This document shows positions 1 to 8,443 of a stretch of DNA of 64,000 nt, one piece after another. The position numbers were made by a program, and so were the translations under genes. Every line of letters starts with the position of its first letter. The stretch's first letter is position 1. Origin of the DNA: Clostridiales bacterium (GTDB lineage: Bacteria > Bacillota > Clostridia > Oscillospirales > Oscillospiraceae); contig SFFV01000003.1 in NCBI GenBank assembly GCA_004557735.1, positions 99,247-163,246 of the forward strand, given 5' to 3'. The notes under the pieces were generated by a model. It made no database searches, had not been told where the DNA came from, and saw nothing but the letters and a program-made list of their open reading frames with translations.

Positions 1-995
1 TCAGCGGATTCGGGCGCATCGGCCGTCTGGCGGCCCGCGTGGCTCTTCGCCGCGGCGACATGGAGGTCGTTGCTATCAACGCTCCGGACAAGACTCCTGA
101 GCAGATCGCCTACGTTTTCTCCCATGACTCCGTCCACGGCAAGTGGGAAGGCACCGTCTCCTACGACGAGCATCATCTGATCGTTGACGGCAAGCCCATC
201 CTGCTTCTCAACAGCCGCGATCCCTCCACCCTCGGCTGGGGTGAGCTGAATGTTCCCTACGTTGTTGAGTGCACCGGCAAGTTCCTCACCGCCGAGAGCG
301 TGCAGCCCCATCTGGACGCCGGCGCGAAGTTCGTGCTGATGAGCGCCCCCGCGAAGGACAAGACCCCGATGTTCGTTTACGGCGTCAACCACAAGACCTA
401 CAGCGCCGATCTCTCCGTCGCCTCCGCCGCTTCCTGCACCACCAACTGCCTCGCCCCCATGGCGAAGGTCCTGCACGACAACTTCGGCATCGTCGAAGGC
501 CTCATGACCACCGTTCATGCCGCCACCGCCACCCAGAGCATCGTGGACGAGTACTCCAAGAAGAACTGGCGTCTCGGCCGCAGCACCTACGACAACATCA
601 TCCCCTCCACCACCGGCGCCGCGAAGGCCGTCGGCAAGGTCATCCCCGAGCTGCAGGGCAAGCTGACCGGCATGTCCATGCGTATCCCCGCTCCGGACGG
701 CTCCATCGTTGACCTGACCGTGTCTCTCGCCAAGGAGACCACCTACGAGGAAGTCTGCGCCGCGATGAAGGCCGCCTGCGAAGGCGAGCTGAAGGAAGTC
801 ATGGCTTACGAAGATCAGCCCATCGTCTCCTCCGACATCATCGGCGAGACCCACTCCAGCATCTTTGACGCGCAGGCCGGTATCGCTCTGAACGGCCACT
901 TTATGAAGCTCTGCGCCTGGTACGACAACGAGTACGGCTTCACCTGCAACATGATGCGCCTGCTCGCTCACATTGCCTCCGTCCGCGGCGAGTAA
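1..995 (+). CDS. gap: Glyceraldehyde-3-phosphate dehydrogenase, 5' end missing
   Basis: Glycolytic enzyme that oxidises glyceraldehyde-3-phosphate with NAD and phosphate to 1,3-bisphosphoglycerate in the cytoplasm. The frame is already open at base 3 and shows the Rossmann motif GFGRIGR at bases 6-26, so only the first few codons lie outside the window; the GTG at 39 is internal and not the start. The catalytic cysteine is in SCTTNC (codon 435-437), followed by the family segment MTTVHAATATQ, and the C-terminal WYDNEYG is intact. Codons end almost uniformly in C or G, the bias expected of a highly expressed gene. A strong hairpin terminator follows 35 bases after the stop, so this is the end of its transcript. 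Confidence 0.97.
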   Translation, partial: SGFGRIGRLAARVALRRGDMEVVAINAPDKTPEQIAYVFSHDSVHGKWEGTVSYDEHHLIVDGKPILLLNSRDPSTLGWGELNVPYVVECTGKFLTAESVQPHLDAGAKFVLMSAPAKDKTPMFVYGVNHKTYSADLSVASAASCTTNCLAPMAKVLHDNFGIVEGLMTTVHAATATQSIVDEYSKKNWRLGRSTYDNIIPSTTGAAKAVGKVIPELQGKLTGMSMRIPAPDGSIVDLTVSLAKETTYEEVCAAMKAACEGELKEVMAYEDQPIVSSDIIGETHSSIFDAQAGIALNGHFMKLCAWYDNEYGFTCNMMRLLAHIASVRGE

Positions 996-1029
996 GTTTC
1001 CGGCCGCTTGATTTTCAAGGCATAAACCC

Positions 1030-1069
1030 ATGCCCCCGTCCTGCCATGAGCAGAACGGGGGCATTTTTT
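1030..1069 (+). terminator. Rho-independent terminator of gap
   Basis: A perfect 10-bp stem (1030-1039 with 1055-1064) with a 15-base loop, followed by a run of six T (1064-1069). It ends the gap transcript just before the ribosome binding site of the next gene. Confidence 0.9.
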
Positions 1070-1082
1070 CGGAGGACTTCGG

Positions 1083-1589
1083 ATGACTACGGTACTTCTC
1101 GGCAACATCGTTGCACTCGTCGGCGCGGCCATCATGGTTTTGATCGGCTTTCTGAAAACGAAAAAGCAGATCCTCACCGCGCAGTGCTTCCAGTACGTCG
1201 CGCTGAGCGTCTCAAACGCCATTCTCGGCGCGTTTTCCGGCATCACGGCCAACGTCGTCGGCATCGCGCGCAATCTCTTCTGCATGAAAAGGGAGTTCAC
1301 GGCGCCGTGGAAGATCGCGTTCATCGCCGCGCAGCTCGCGCTGCTCTTTGCCTTCAACTCCGACGGCTGGCTCGGTCTGCTGCCCGCGGCGGCCACCTGC
1401 GCCTACACATGGTTTCTCGATCGCAGGGACGAGGTGCAGCTCAAGACCGTCCTTATCCTCACGGTGCTCTGCTGGGCGGTCTACGACTTCGTATTCAAAA
1501 ACTATGTGACGTTCGCCTTTGATCTCGGCACGGCCGTGTCCAATCTCATCGGCATTATCACGCTGCGGAAAGCGGAAAAGCGGGGATAA
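1083..1589 (+). CDS. YgjV-like inner membrane protein
   Basis: A 168-residue integral membrane protein with about six hydrophobic segments and almost no soluble region. Its length, the LLGNIVALVGA start, and the FLKTKKQIL segment between the first helices match the YgjV family of bacterial inner membrane proteins, whose function is not established. The ATG at 1083 has GGAGG at 1071-1075, at good spacing, immediately after the gap terminator. It appears to be a single-gene transcript ending in a hairpin near 1647-1680. The family assignment rests on pattern recognition only. Confidence 0.75.
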   Translation: MTTVLLGNIVALVGAAIMVLIGFLKTKKQILTAQCFQYVALSVSNAILGAFSGITANVVGIARNLFCMKREFTAPWKIAFIAAQLALLFAFNSDGWLGLLPAAATCAYTWFLDRRDEVQLKTVLILTVLCWAVYDFVFKNYVTFAFDLGTAVSNLIGIITLRKAEKRG

Positions 1590-1646
1590 GCGGCGGCTTT
1601 CCGCCAAAAAATCCGCCGGACTTGGCGGGGTGCCCGTAAGACAGTT

Positions 1647-1680
1647 AACGGAGCGTATCGGTGCGGATGCGCTCCGTTTC
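1647..1680 (+). terminator. Probable terminator after the YgjV-like gene
   Basis: A 9-bp perfect stem (1647-1655 with 1670-1678) followed by a short, weak T-rich tail. It lies 57 bases after the YgjV-like stop codon. Confidence 0.6.
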
Positions 1681-1718
1681 TTATGCTATTATGACATATG
1701 GCGCAGTTGCAGGCAGCC

Positions 1719-1745
1719 CCTTGGCTCTCCCTCCGGGAGAGCCAG
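1719..1745 (+). repeat. Short palindromic repeat-like element
   Basis: GGCTCTCCC (1723-1731) pairs perfectly with GGGAGAGCC (1735-1743) around a 3-base loop. It resembles the first hairpin of the dispersed repeats at 36346-36391 and 43381-43430. The rest of 1746-1828 holds no gene that I can support. Confidence 0.4.
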
Positions 1746-1828
1746 GTTCCGCGCGTAACGCACTACGCCAAACGGTGTATAGAAGTGCGCTCTTATCTGT
1801 TTGGCAAACTGGAAATTGTCGAGATATG

Positions 1829-2191
1829 TTACACGGGAGTTCCCACTTCAATCAGATTTCCGTCAGGGTCATAAAATCTGACCACCTTTTGCCCCCAGCT
1901 GTGTGTCATCAGACGATTGACATATTCGGTTTCGGGGTAGAGCATCTCAAGCCGTGCCACAAATTTTTCTATATCGGATTCTTCAAAATATAATTCGGAC
2001 TGATTGCTGTTTGAAATGATACGTTTTTTCGTAAAATCTTCCCAGTAACCCAACTCCTGCAAATACAAATGATCCGTCAGTTCCATATTTCCATCGTTAT
2101 CTCGCAGAAGTTGAAGCCCAAACATATCACGATAAAACTTTAGAGCACGGTTGCAGTCTTTCACAACAATAAGCGTTCCTTTGTATTTCAT
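1829..2191 (-). CDS. VOC superfamily (glyoxalase/bleomycin-resistance-like) protein
   Basis: A 120-residue single-domain protein of the vicinal oxygen chelate superfamily. It has the typical opening strand (GTLIVVKDCNRALKFYRDMFG) and the C-terminal signature FYDPDGNLIEVGTPV, which in the family supplies a metal ligand glutamate. The upstream GTG at 2203 is rejected as start because it lies inside the ribosome binding site GGAGGAG that precedes the ATG at 2191. The gene is clearly richer in A and T than its neighbours, which suggests recent acquisition. The substrate cannot be told from sequence; members include glyoxalases, dioxygenases and antibiotic-binding proteins. Confidence 0.85.
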   Translation of the reverse strand: MKYKGTLIVVKDCNRALKFYRDMFGLQLLRDNDGNMELTDHLYLQELGYWEDFTKKRIISNSNQSELYFEESDIEKFVARLEMLYPETEYVNRLMTHSWGQKVVRFYDPDGNLIEVGTPV

Positions 2192-2263
2192 GCTCTCCTC
2201 CACAAATTCCGGTTTGTAGGTCTGTTCGGTTCCGTTTTATCACATAACAGGATAAAATACAAG

Positions 2264-2295
2264 AACAGCCACAGCAGACTGCTGCTGTGGCTGTT
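2264..2295 (-). terminator. Terminator of the ABC exporter operon
   Basis: A perfect 14-bp stem (2264-2277 with 2282-2295) with loop ACTG. On the minus strand it is followed by the T-rich stretch TTGTATTTTATC. It lies 42 bases after the stop of the second ABC gene. Confidence 0.75.
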
Positions 2296-2337
2296 AACGG
2301 TCTTATGACCGCCGGACTTGCGTCCGGCAGATTATTT

Positions 2338-4161
2338 TTATTTGTTTTCCATGGAGGCCTGGATCTGCTCTTCTCTGTACTGGCGGGTGTAGAGGCCGTA
2401 GTACACGCCCTTCTTCGCCATGAGCTCGGCGTGGCTGCCGCGCTCGACGATCTTTCCGGCGTTTACGACGAGGATCACGTCCGCCCGGCGGATCGTGGAG
2501 AGACGGTGCGCGATCACGAACGACGTGCGCCCTTCCATGACTTTTTCGATCGCGTCCTGAATGAGCCGCTCCGTGACCGTATCGACGGAGGACGTCGCCT
2601 CGTCCAGCACAAAGATGCGCGGATCGGCGAGCAGCGCGCGGGCAAAGGACAGAAGCTGCTTCTCGCCGGTCGAAAGGCTGCTGCCGCCCTCGCCGACATC
2701 GCTGTTGTAGCCGTCCGGCAGCCGGGCGATGATCCCGTCGGCGGAAACGGCCCTGACCGCCGCCTCGATCTCCTCCATGGTCGCGTTCTCGCGGCCGTAG
2801 CGGAGGTTTTCCAGCACCGTGCCGGAGAAGAGGTGCGGCGTCTGGAGCACATACCCGATGTTCGAGTGGAGCCAGAGCTGGCTGCGCTCCCGGGCGTCCC
2901 TGCCGTCGATGAGCACCTGTCCCTCCGTCGGCTCATAGAACCGGCAGACGAGATTCACGAGCGTGGACTTGCCCGCGCCGGTCTCGCCGACGATGGCGAC
3001 GTTCGTTCCCTGCGGCACCTTGAGATCGAAGTGCTCGAGGATGTTCTCGTCGCCGTCGGGGTAGCGGAACGTCACGTCACGGAACTCGATATCGCCGTGC
3101 AGCTCCTCCCAGTTTTCCTTTTTGGGGTTGAACGTATCGCCGTATTTCTCCACGACCTCCGGCGTATCCTGCACGTCGGACTCGGTCTCCATGAGCGTGG
3201 TGAAGCGCTCGACGTTGACCTGCACGTTCACAAGGCTGGAGAGCGCCTGCACGAGCCACTGGATCGGCTCCATCATGCCCTGCGCGTAGTTCATGAAAAC
3301 GGTGAGCGTGCCGATGAGCATCAAGCCCTCGCGCGTGACGATGCCGCCGCGCCAGAGGACGAGCGCGAGCGCGAGCGAGGCCGCGAGCGTCGTTGTGGAA
3401 ATGAAGATCGCCCGAAAGTGCATCGCGCGGACGCTGACCTTTTTCATGTCGGCGGTCAGCTCATCGAACTCCTTTTCCATCTTGTCCTCCACGACGAGCG
3501 TTTTCGTCGTCGTCGCGCCGGTGATGCCCTCGTTGAAGGCGCCGGTGATGCGGGAGTTTTTCTCGCGCACCTGCCGGTGGAAGAACACGAGCTTCTTCTG
3601 GAAGTACATGGACGAGATCGCCACGATCGGCACGATCACGAGCACGCACAGCGCCATTTTCCAGTTGAGGATGAGCATCATGACAATGGCGCACACGAGA
3701 TACGCCGAGTGCCACACGCCCTCGGCCATGCTCCAGGCGAGCGTGCTCGCGATGCGGTCGGTATCGGACATGACGCGCGCGTGGACATAGCCGACGCTGT
3801 TCCGGTTGAAGTAGGAGAACGAGAGCGTTTGCAGATGGTTGAAGCTCTCGCGCTTGAGATCGCGGCCGACGGACAGCTCCAGCTTGCACGCGCCGAAGGC
3901 GGAGATGTAGTTGGAGGCCGTCTGCGTGAGGATGATGACAACATACGCGCCGATGAACCAGCCGAGGCCGGCAAGGGTCGAGTCGGCTATGTAATTGTCG
4001 ATGGCGTACTGCTGGAAGAGCGGGATAACCGCGTCCATGGCGCTGCCGTAAAACGCCATGAGGACCATCCAGAGGATGAGCCTGCCGTAGGGTCTCATAT
4101 ACGGGATGAGGCGGGGGATGCCGAACCATTTTGCGCCTTTGGCCGTTTTCTGCTCGTTCAT
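2338..4161 (-). CDS. ABC exporter half-transporter, catalytically complete subunit
   Basis: A 607-residue fusion of a six-helix exporter membrane domain (about residues 20-320) and a nucleotide-binding domain. Walker A is GETGAGKST, the signature is the unusual LSTGEKQ, Walker B is FVLDEATSSVD with the catalytic Glu, and the switch His is in IAHRLST. Its ATG overlaps the stop of the upstream ABC gene by four bases (ATGA), so the two are co-translated and most likely form a heterodimer. Members of this class export drugs, lipids or peptides; the substrate is unknown. In known heterodimers such as TM287/TM288 this subunit carries the working ATP site and the deviating signature. Confidence 0.93.
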   Translation of the reverse strand: MNEQKTAKGAKWFGIPRLIPYMRPYGRLILWMVLMAFYGSAMDAVIPLFQQYAIDNYIADSTLAGLGWFIGAYVVIILTQTASNYISAFGACKLELSVGRDLKRESFNHLQTLSFSYFNRNSVGYVHARVMSDTDRIASTLAWSMAEGVWHSAYLVCAIVMMLILNWKMALCVLVIVPIVAISSMYFQKKLVFFHRQVREKNSRITGAFNEGITGATTTKTLVVEDKMEKEFDELTADMKKVSVRAMHFRAIFISTTTLAASLALALVLWRGGIVTREGLMLIGTLTVFMNYAQGMMEPIQWLVQALSSLVNVQVNVERFTTLMETESDVQDTPEVVEKYGDTFNPKKENWEELHGDIEFRDVTFRYPDGDENILEHFDLKVPQGTNVAIVGETGAGKSTLVNLVCRFYEPTEGQVLIDGRDARERSQLWLHSNIGYVLQTPHLFSGTVLENLRYGRENATMEEIEAAVRAVSADGIIARLPDGYNSDVGEGGSSLSTGEKQLLSFARALLADPRIFVLDEATSSVDTVTERLIQDAIEKVMEGRTSFVIAHRLSTIRRADVILVVNAGKIVERGSHAELMAKKGVYYGLYTRQYREEQIQASMENK

Positions 4162-5969
4162 GCTCCTTCCTCCTCTCCGATGGACATCTGCATGTCATAG
4201 ATCCTGCGGAAAATGCCCGGACGGGCAAGAAGCTCACGCGGCGAACCGAGCTGACTTACGCGGCCCTTTTCGAGCACGAGGATGCTGTCGCAGTCAAGCA
4301 GCGTCGTGATGCGGTGGGAGATGATGATCTTCGTCGCGCCGCCGAGATCGCGCTCGAGCGCCGAGCGGATCTTCTCATCCGTTTCGGTATCGACGGCGGA
4401 GAGCGAGTCGTCAAAAACGATGACCGGCGTCTTTTTAGTGAGCATACGGGCGATGGCCACACGCTGCTTCTGGCCGCCGGAGAGCGACACGCCGCGCTCG
4501 CCGACCATGGTGTCATAGCCCTGCGAGAAGCGGGTAATGTCCCCATCCACGCAGGCGGTGACGGCGGCGGCGCGGATCTCCGCGTCGCTCGCGCCGCAGA
4601 TGCCGATGTTCTCCTGCACCGAGCGGGAGAACAGGAACGGCTCCTGCAGCACAACGCCGATGTTCTCGCGCACATAGCGCGCGGGCATATCGGCAATATC
4701 CACGCCGCCGACGGTGATTTTGCCCTCCGCGGGCGCGTACAGGCGGCAGAGCAAAAGCAGCAGGCTGCTCTTGCCGGAGCCGGTGCCGCCGAGAATGCCG
4801 AAGCTCTTCCCGGCGGGCACGGTGAAGCTGACGTTCTCGAGCACGTCCGGACCGTCCTCGCCGTAACGGAAGCTGACGTTTTCAAAGACAATGTCCTTGT
4901 CCATCGGCGCTTCGGCGGCGTCGGGCGCGTCCTGCTCGACCGCGGCTTCGAGAACCTCGCCGAGACGGTCGATGGAGACGCCCGCCTTGCTCATTTCGGA
5001 GATGATGCGCCCAAGACGGCGCACAGGGCCGATGAGCATCGTGTTATAGAGCGAGAACGACACGAACTCGCCCGCCGTCAGATCGCCGTTCACGCATGAG
5101 ACCGTGCCGAGCACGACCACGAGCAGGATCTGCAGGCAGCTCGTAAAGTCGCCCACCGCCCAGAAGTCGGAGAGCGTGCGGGTAAGGCTGATCCAGCACT
5201 CGGTATATTTGTTGTTCTGCGTCTCGAACCGGTCGCGCTCAAACTTTTCGCGCCCGAACGCGCGCACGACGCGCACGCCCGTGAGGTTTTCCTGCGCGAT
5301 CGTGGAGAGAACGCCCTCGTTCTCGTCGCACTCGGTAAACCGCGCGCGGATCTTGTTGTGGAAGAGCACCGAATAGAGCACGATGACCGGCGCGATGACC
5401 CACGCGACGACGGAGAGCTTCGCGTTCATCACCGTCATAAGCGTCAGTGCAAGGACGATGCGCACGATGATCTGGAAAACGGAGATGAACTGCTCCTGAA
5501 AAAACATCTTGATGCGTTCCACGTCGCTTGTGCAGCGCTGGATGATGTCGCCGGTCGGATGCTCGGCGTGCCACTTCCACGGCAGGCATTCGATGTGGTG
5601 GAAGAGCTTATCGCGCGCCGTCTTGACGAGCGTTTCGCCCGCTCTGGCGTTGAACATATTCGCGCCGTAGCGCAGCAGCGCCGCGGCAAGACCCGCGAGC
5701 GCGAGAATGAGGGCTATGAACCACATGTTCGCGCGCAGGTACTCCGCGCCGCCGAGCGACGTTACCCACCGGAGCGCCCACGCGGGCAGATCCATGGGCT
5801 TGGAGTCGATCACCGAGTCCACCGTTACGCGGATGACCTGCGGCGCGATCATTTCGACCACCGTGAGCAGCAGCCCCAAAAGGATGCACACGGCGAAGTA
5901 TTTTCCGCTGCCTTCCAGCAGCGTGCCGAGCACGCGCATCGTGCGAGCGGACTTCTTTTTCTGTTCCAA
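4158..5969 (-). CDS. ABC exporter half-transporter, degenerate-site subunit
   Basis: A 603-residue membrane plus ATPase half-transporter, first gene of the operon. Walker A is GGTGSGKSS and the signature is the canonical LSGGQKQR. Walker B reads VIVFDDSLSAVD, so the catalytic Glu is replaced by Asp. That replacement, paired with the non-canonical signature of the downstream subunit, is the hallmark of heterodimeric exporters with one inactive ATP site. The frame begins at a TTG (5967-5969) with GAGAGG about ten bases upstream; the next in-frame ATG is at 5939 and has no good ribosome site, so TTG is preferred but not certain. A promoter is visible at 6047-6074. Confidence 0.92.
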   Translation of the reverse strand: MEQKKKSARTMRVLGTLLEGSGKYFAVCILLGLLLTVVEMIAPQVIRVTVDSVIDSKPMDLPAWALRWVTSLGGAEYLRANMWFIALILALAGLAAALLRYGANMFNARAGETLVKTARDKLFHHIECLPWKWHAEHPTGDIIQRCTSDVERIKMFFQEQFISVFQIIVRIVLALTLMTVMNAKLSVVAWVIAPVIVLYSVLFHNKIRARFTECDENEGVLSTIAQENLTGVRVVRAFGREKFERDRFETQNNKYTECWISLTRTLSDFWAVGDFTSCLQILLVVVLGTVSCVNGDLTAGEFVSFSLYNTMLIGPVRRLGRIISEMSKAGVSIDRLGEVLEAAVEQDAPDAAEAPMDKDIVFENVSFRYGEDGPDVLENVSFTVPAGKSFGILGGTGSGKSSLLLLLCRLYAPAEGKITVGGVDIADMPARYVRENIGVVLQEPFLFSRSVQENIGICGASDAEIRAAAVTACVDGDITRFSQGYDTMVGERGVSLSGGQKQRVAIARMLTKKTPVIVFDDSLSAVDTETDEKIRSALERDLGGATKIIISHRITTLLDCDSILVLEKGRVSQLGSPRELLARPGIFRRIYDMQMSIGEEEGA

Positions 5970-6046
5970 TTTTGTCTACCTCTCAAAAATTCACTGAGTG
6001 GATCGGAAATGAAAGAGTGGAGTGGGAGTAGAACGGACAATTAATG

Positions 6047-6074
6047 ATTATACCATATTTTTATCGTATTACAA
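6047..6074 (-). promoter_or_regulatory. Promoter of the ABC exporter operon
   Basis: Minus-strand -35 TTGTAA (6069-6074), 16-base spacer, -10 TATAAT (6047-6052) with an extended TGG in front of it. It lies about 80 bases upstream of the TTG start. Confidence 0.7.
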
Positions 6075-6128
6075 TTTATATTTTCCCGTAAAAGACCGGG
6101 CGGCGTCAAAATGCCCCCTTGACGAATG

Positions 6129-6137
6129 TGTTATAAT
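6129..6137 (+). promoter_or_regulatory. Extended -10 promoter of the G3E GTPase pair
   Basis: TGTTATAAT at 6129-6137 is a perfect extended -10 (TG-N-TATAAT), 50 bases before the ATG at 6187. No canonical -35 is present at the right distance. I saw no convincing Zur-like operator nearby. Confidence 0.55.
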
Positions 6138-6186
6138 ATTTTATTGGGAAAAAACAGGCTGCTTCCAGCAGAAAGAGGTTATATGT

Positions 6187-7401
6187 ATGACAAAAGTTGA
6201 TGTGTTTTCCGGCTTTCTCGGCGCGGGCAAGACCACGCTCATCAAAAAGCTGATCCCGGAAGCCTACGCGGGCGAAAAGCTCGTCCTCATCGAGAATGAG
6301 TTCGGCGAGATCGGCGTGGACGGCGGCTTCCTGCGCGACGCCGGCATCGAGGTCACGGAAATGAACTCCGGCTGCATCTGCTGCAGTCTTACGGGCGACT
6401 TCCGCGCGGCGCTGCGCGAGGTCTGCGAGCGCTATGCCCCCGACCGCATCCTCATCGAGCCCTCGGGCGTCGGCAAGCTCTCCGACATTGTGACCGCCGT
6501 GGAGCAGGCGTCGGACGGGGAGCTTACGATCAACGCGCTCTGCACCGTCGTAGACGCGGGCAAATGCAAAATGTATATGCGCAACTTCGGCGAATTTTTC
6601 AACAACCAGGTCGAATCCGCCGGGTGCATCATTCTCTCCCGCACCGCGGGCATCAAGGAGGAAAAGCTCGCCGAGTGCGTCGCGCTGCTGCGCGAGAAGA
6701 ATCCCGGCGCCGTCATCATCACGACGCCGTGGGACGAGCTCTCCGGCGCGCAGATCCTCGACGCGATGGAAAAGCGCGACACGCTCACCGCCGCGCTCGA
6801 GAGCATTGAGCGCGAGCACGAAGAGGACGAGGACGAGCACGAGCATCACCATCATCATGACCATGAGCACCATCATCATTTCGATGAAAACGGCAACTGC
6901 TCCTGCGGCTGCCATCACGACGATGACGAGGATGACGATGGGCATGAGCACGAGCATCATCACCACGACCACGATGAGCACGGGCATCATCACCACGACC
7001 ACGGCGAGGACGGGCACGGCCATGAATGCGGCCACGACCATGAGCACCACCATCACGATCACGACGAGCACGACCACGATCACGAGTGCGGCTGCGGTCA
7101 TCATCACCATCACCACGGCCACGACGCGGACGAGGTGTTCACGTCCTGGGGCATGGAGACGGCGAAGAAATTTACCGAGGACGGTCTGCGCGCTGCGCTC
7201 ACCGCACTTGAGGACGAGGCCAAATACGGCGCCGTGCTGCGCGCGAAGGGCATCGTCGCCGCGAGCGAGGGCGAGTGGATCCACTTTGACTATACGCCGG
7301 GCGAGATCAACATCCGCCGCGGCAGCGCCGGTGTGACGGGGCGGCTGTGCGTCATCGGTCACGGGCTGCACGAGGACGCCGTCGCCGCGCTCTTCCGCTG
7401 A
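6187..7401 (+). CDS. G3E (CobW/COG0523) GTPase with a long His-rich metal-binding insert
   Basis: A 404-residue GTPase of the G3E family, whose members insert or traffic metals (Zn, Ni, Co). The P-loop GFLGAGKTT is at residues 9-17 and the family's metal-binding CxCC motif (CICC) at 63-66. The guanine-specificity loop appears as LSRTAG rather than NKxD. Residues about 211-316 are an extraordinary run of His, Asp and Glu with interspersed Cys, acting presumably as a metal store or delivery arm; the conserved C-terminal CobW domain follows. The ATG at 6187 is chosen over the upstream GTG because AAAGAGGT precedes it and it begins just before the P-loop strand. The next gene, also a G3E GTPase, starts 15 bases downstream. 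Confidence 0.9.
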   Translation: MTKVDVFSGFLGAGKTTLIKKLIPEAYAGEKLVLIENEFGEIGVDGGFLRDAGIEVTEMNSGCICCSLTGDFRAALREVCERYAPDRILIEPSGVGKLSDIVTAVEQASDGELTINALCTVVDAGKCKMYMRNFGEFFNNQVESAGCIILSRTAGIKEEKLAECVALLREKNPGAVIITTPWDELSGAQILDAMEKRDTLTAALESIEREHEEDEDEHEHHHHHDHEHHHHFDENGNCSCGCHHDDDEDDDGHEHEHHHHDHDEHGHHHHDHGEDGHGHECGHDHEHHHHDHDEHDHDHECGCGHHHHHHGHDADEVFTSWGMETAKKFTEDGLRAALTALEDEAKYGAVLRAKGIVAASEGEWIHFDYTPGEINIRRGSAGVTGRLCVIGHGLHEDAVAALFR

Positions 7402-7416
7402 AGGGGAGTTTGAGCC

Positions 7417-8376
7417 ATGGCAAAACAAGTCCCCGTATATCTCTTCACCGGCTTTCTGGAATCCGGCAAGACGAAGTTCGCCCAGCAGACGCTCGAGGAC
7501 GCGACATTCAATAACGGCGACCGCATCCTCCTTCTCGTGTGCGAGGAGGGCGTGGAGGAATACGATCCTTCCGCGTTTGCCGCGCCGACCGTGTTCACCG
7601 AGACGATCGAAAGCGAGAGCGATCTTACGGCCGAAAATCTCTCCGCGCTTTTGAAAAAGCACCGCTGCTCCTACGTCATGGTGGAGTACAACGGCATGTG
7701 GACGCTCGACACGCTCTACACGAACATGCCGAGGGAGTGGATCGTGGCGCAGGAGTTCCTGTTCATCGACGCGCGCACGTTCCTCAGCTATAACAACAAT
7801 ATGCGCCAGCTCATGGTGGATAAGCTCCAGAGCTGCGAGCTGGCGGTGCTCAACCGTTTCCCCGAGGGCGATGAGGATCTCAAAATGCAGGCGCACAAGA
7901 TCATCCGCGCCATCAACCGCCGGTGCGACATTGCCTTTGAAACGCCGGACGGAAAGATCAGCTACGACGATATCGAGCTTCCCCTCCCCTACGATCTCAA
8001 CGCCCCCGTCTGCGAGATCGGCGACGCGGACTATGCGCTCTTTTTGCAGGACATCATGGACCAGCCGGAGAAATACCGCAACAAGACCGTTTCTCTCAAG
8101 GGCAAAGCCATCACAAAGTCGCGCAGTCTGAAGAACGGGTATTTCTACTTCGGGCGCGACGTGATGACCTGCTGCGCCAACGACATCCGCTTTATCCCGC
8201 TCGCCGCGGAGGCCGCGGATACGGGCGATATCAAAAATCTTGCCTGGTACAGGCTCACCGCCCGCATTGACGTCCGCACCCTGCCGGACGTGTACGAAGG
8301 CCCCGGCCCGGTGCTGCACACGGTGTCCATCGAGCCGTGCGCCGTTCCCGAGCAGGAAGTCGCGACGTTCTACTGA
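7417..8376 (+). CDS. G3E GTPase-like protein fused to a DUF1980/YcgQ-like domain
   Basis: A 319-residue protein. Residues 1-200 form a CobW-type nucleotide-binding domain with the variant P-loop GFLESGKT (12-19); the CxCC metal motif of the family is absent. Residues about 225-319 (KGKAITKSR ... GRDVMTCCANDIRFIPL) resemble the C-terminal domain of the DUF1980/YcgQ (TIGR03943) family, often linked to zinc-regulated permeases. Its start has AAGGGGAG nearby, and it is co-transcribed with the His-rich GTPase. The pair probably works in metal handling, with this protein binding a partner or metal through its C-terminal CC pair. That role is inference. Confidence 0.78.
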   Translation: MAKQVPVYLFTGFLESGKTKFAQQTLEDATFNNGDRILLLVCEEGVEEYDPSAFAAPTVFTETIESESDLTAENLSALLKKHRCSYVMVEYNGMWTLDTLYTNMPREWIVAQEFLFIDARTFLSYNNNMRQLMVDKLQSCELAVLNRFPEGDEDLKMQAHKIIRAINRRCDIAFETPDGKISYDDIELPLPYDLNAPVCEIGDADYALFLQDIMDQPEKYRNKTVSLKGKAITKSRSLKNGYFYFGRDVMTCCANDIRFIPLAAEAADTGDIKNLAWYRLTARIDVRTLPDVYEGPGPVLHTVSIEPCAVPEQEVATFY

Positions 8377-8404
8377 TATCCCCCAATACTCCTTATAAAA
8401 GCAG

Positions 8405-8443
8405 ACGCTCCCGGCGGACGCCATGTCCGTCGGGAGCGTTTTC
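8405..8443. terminator. Bidirectional terminator between convergent genes
   Basis: A 15-bp stem with a single G-T pair (8405-8419 with 8425-8439) and a 5-base loop, followed by TTTT on the plus strand. It separates the plus-strand GTPase pair from the minus-strand PIG-L gene, whose stop codon touches it. Confidence 0.85.

Noticed and set aside
6829..7125. Repetitive CAT/CAC tracts that could be mistaken for a CRISPR array or satellite
   Set aside because: They are the in-frame His codons of the G3E GTPase; there are no constant-length spacers. No CRISPR array was seen anywhere in the window.
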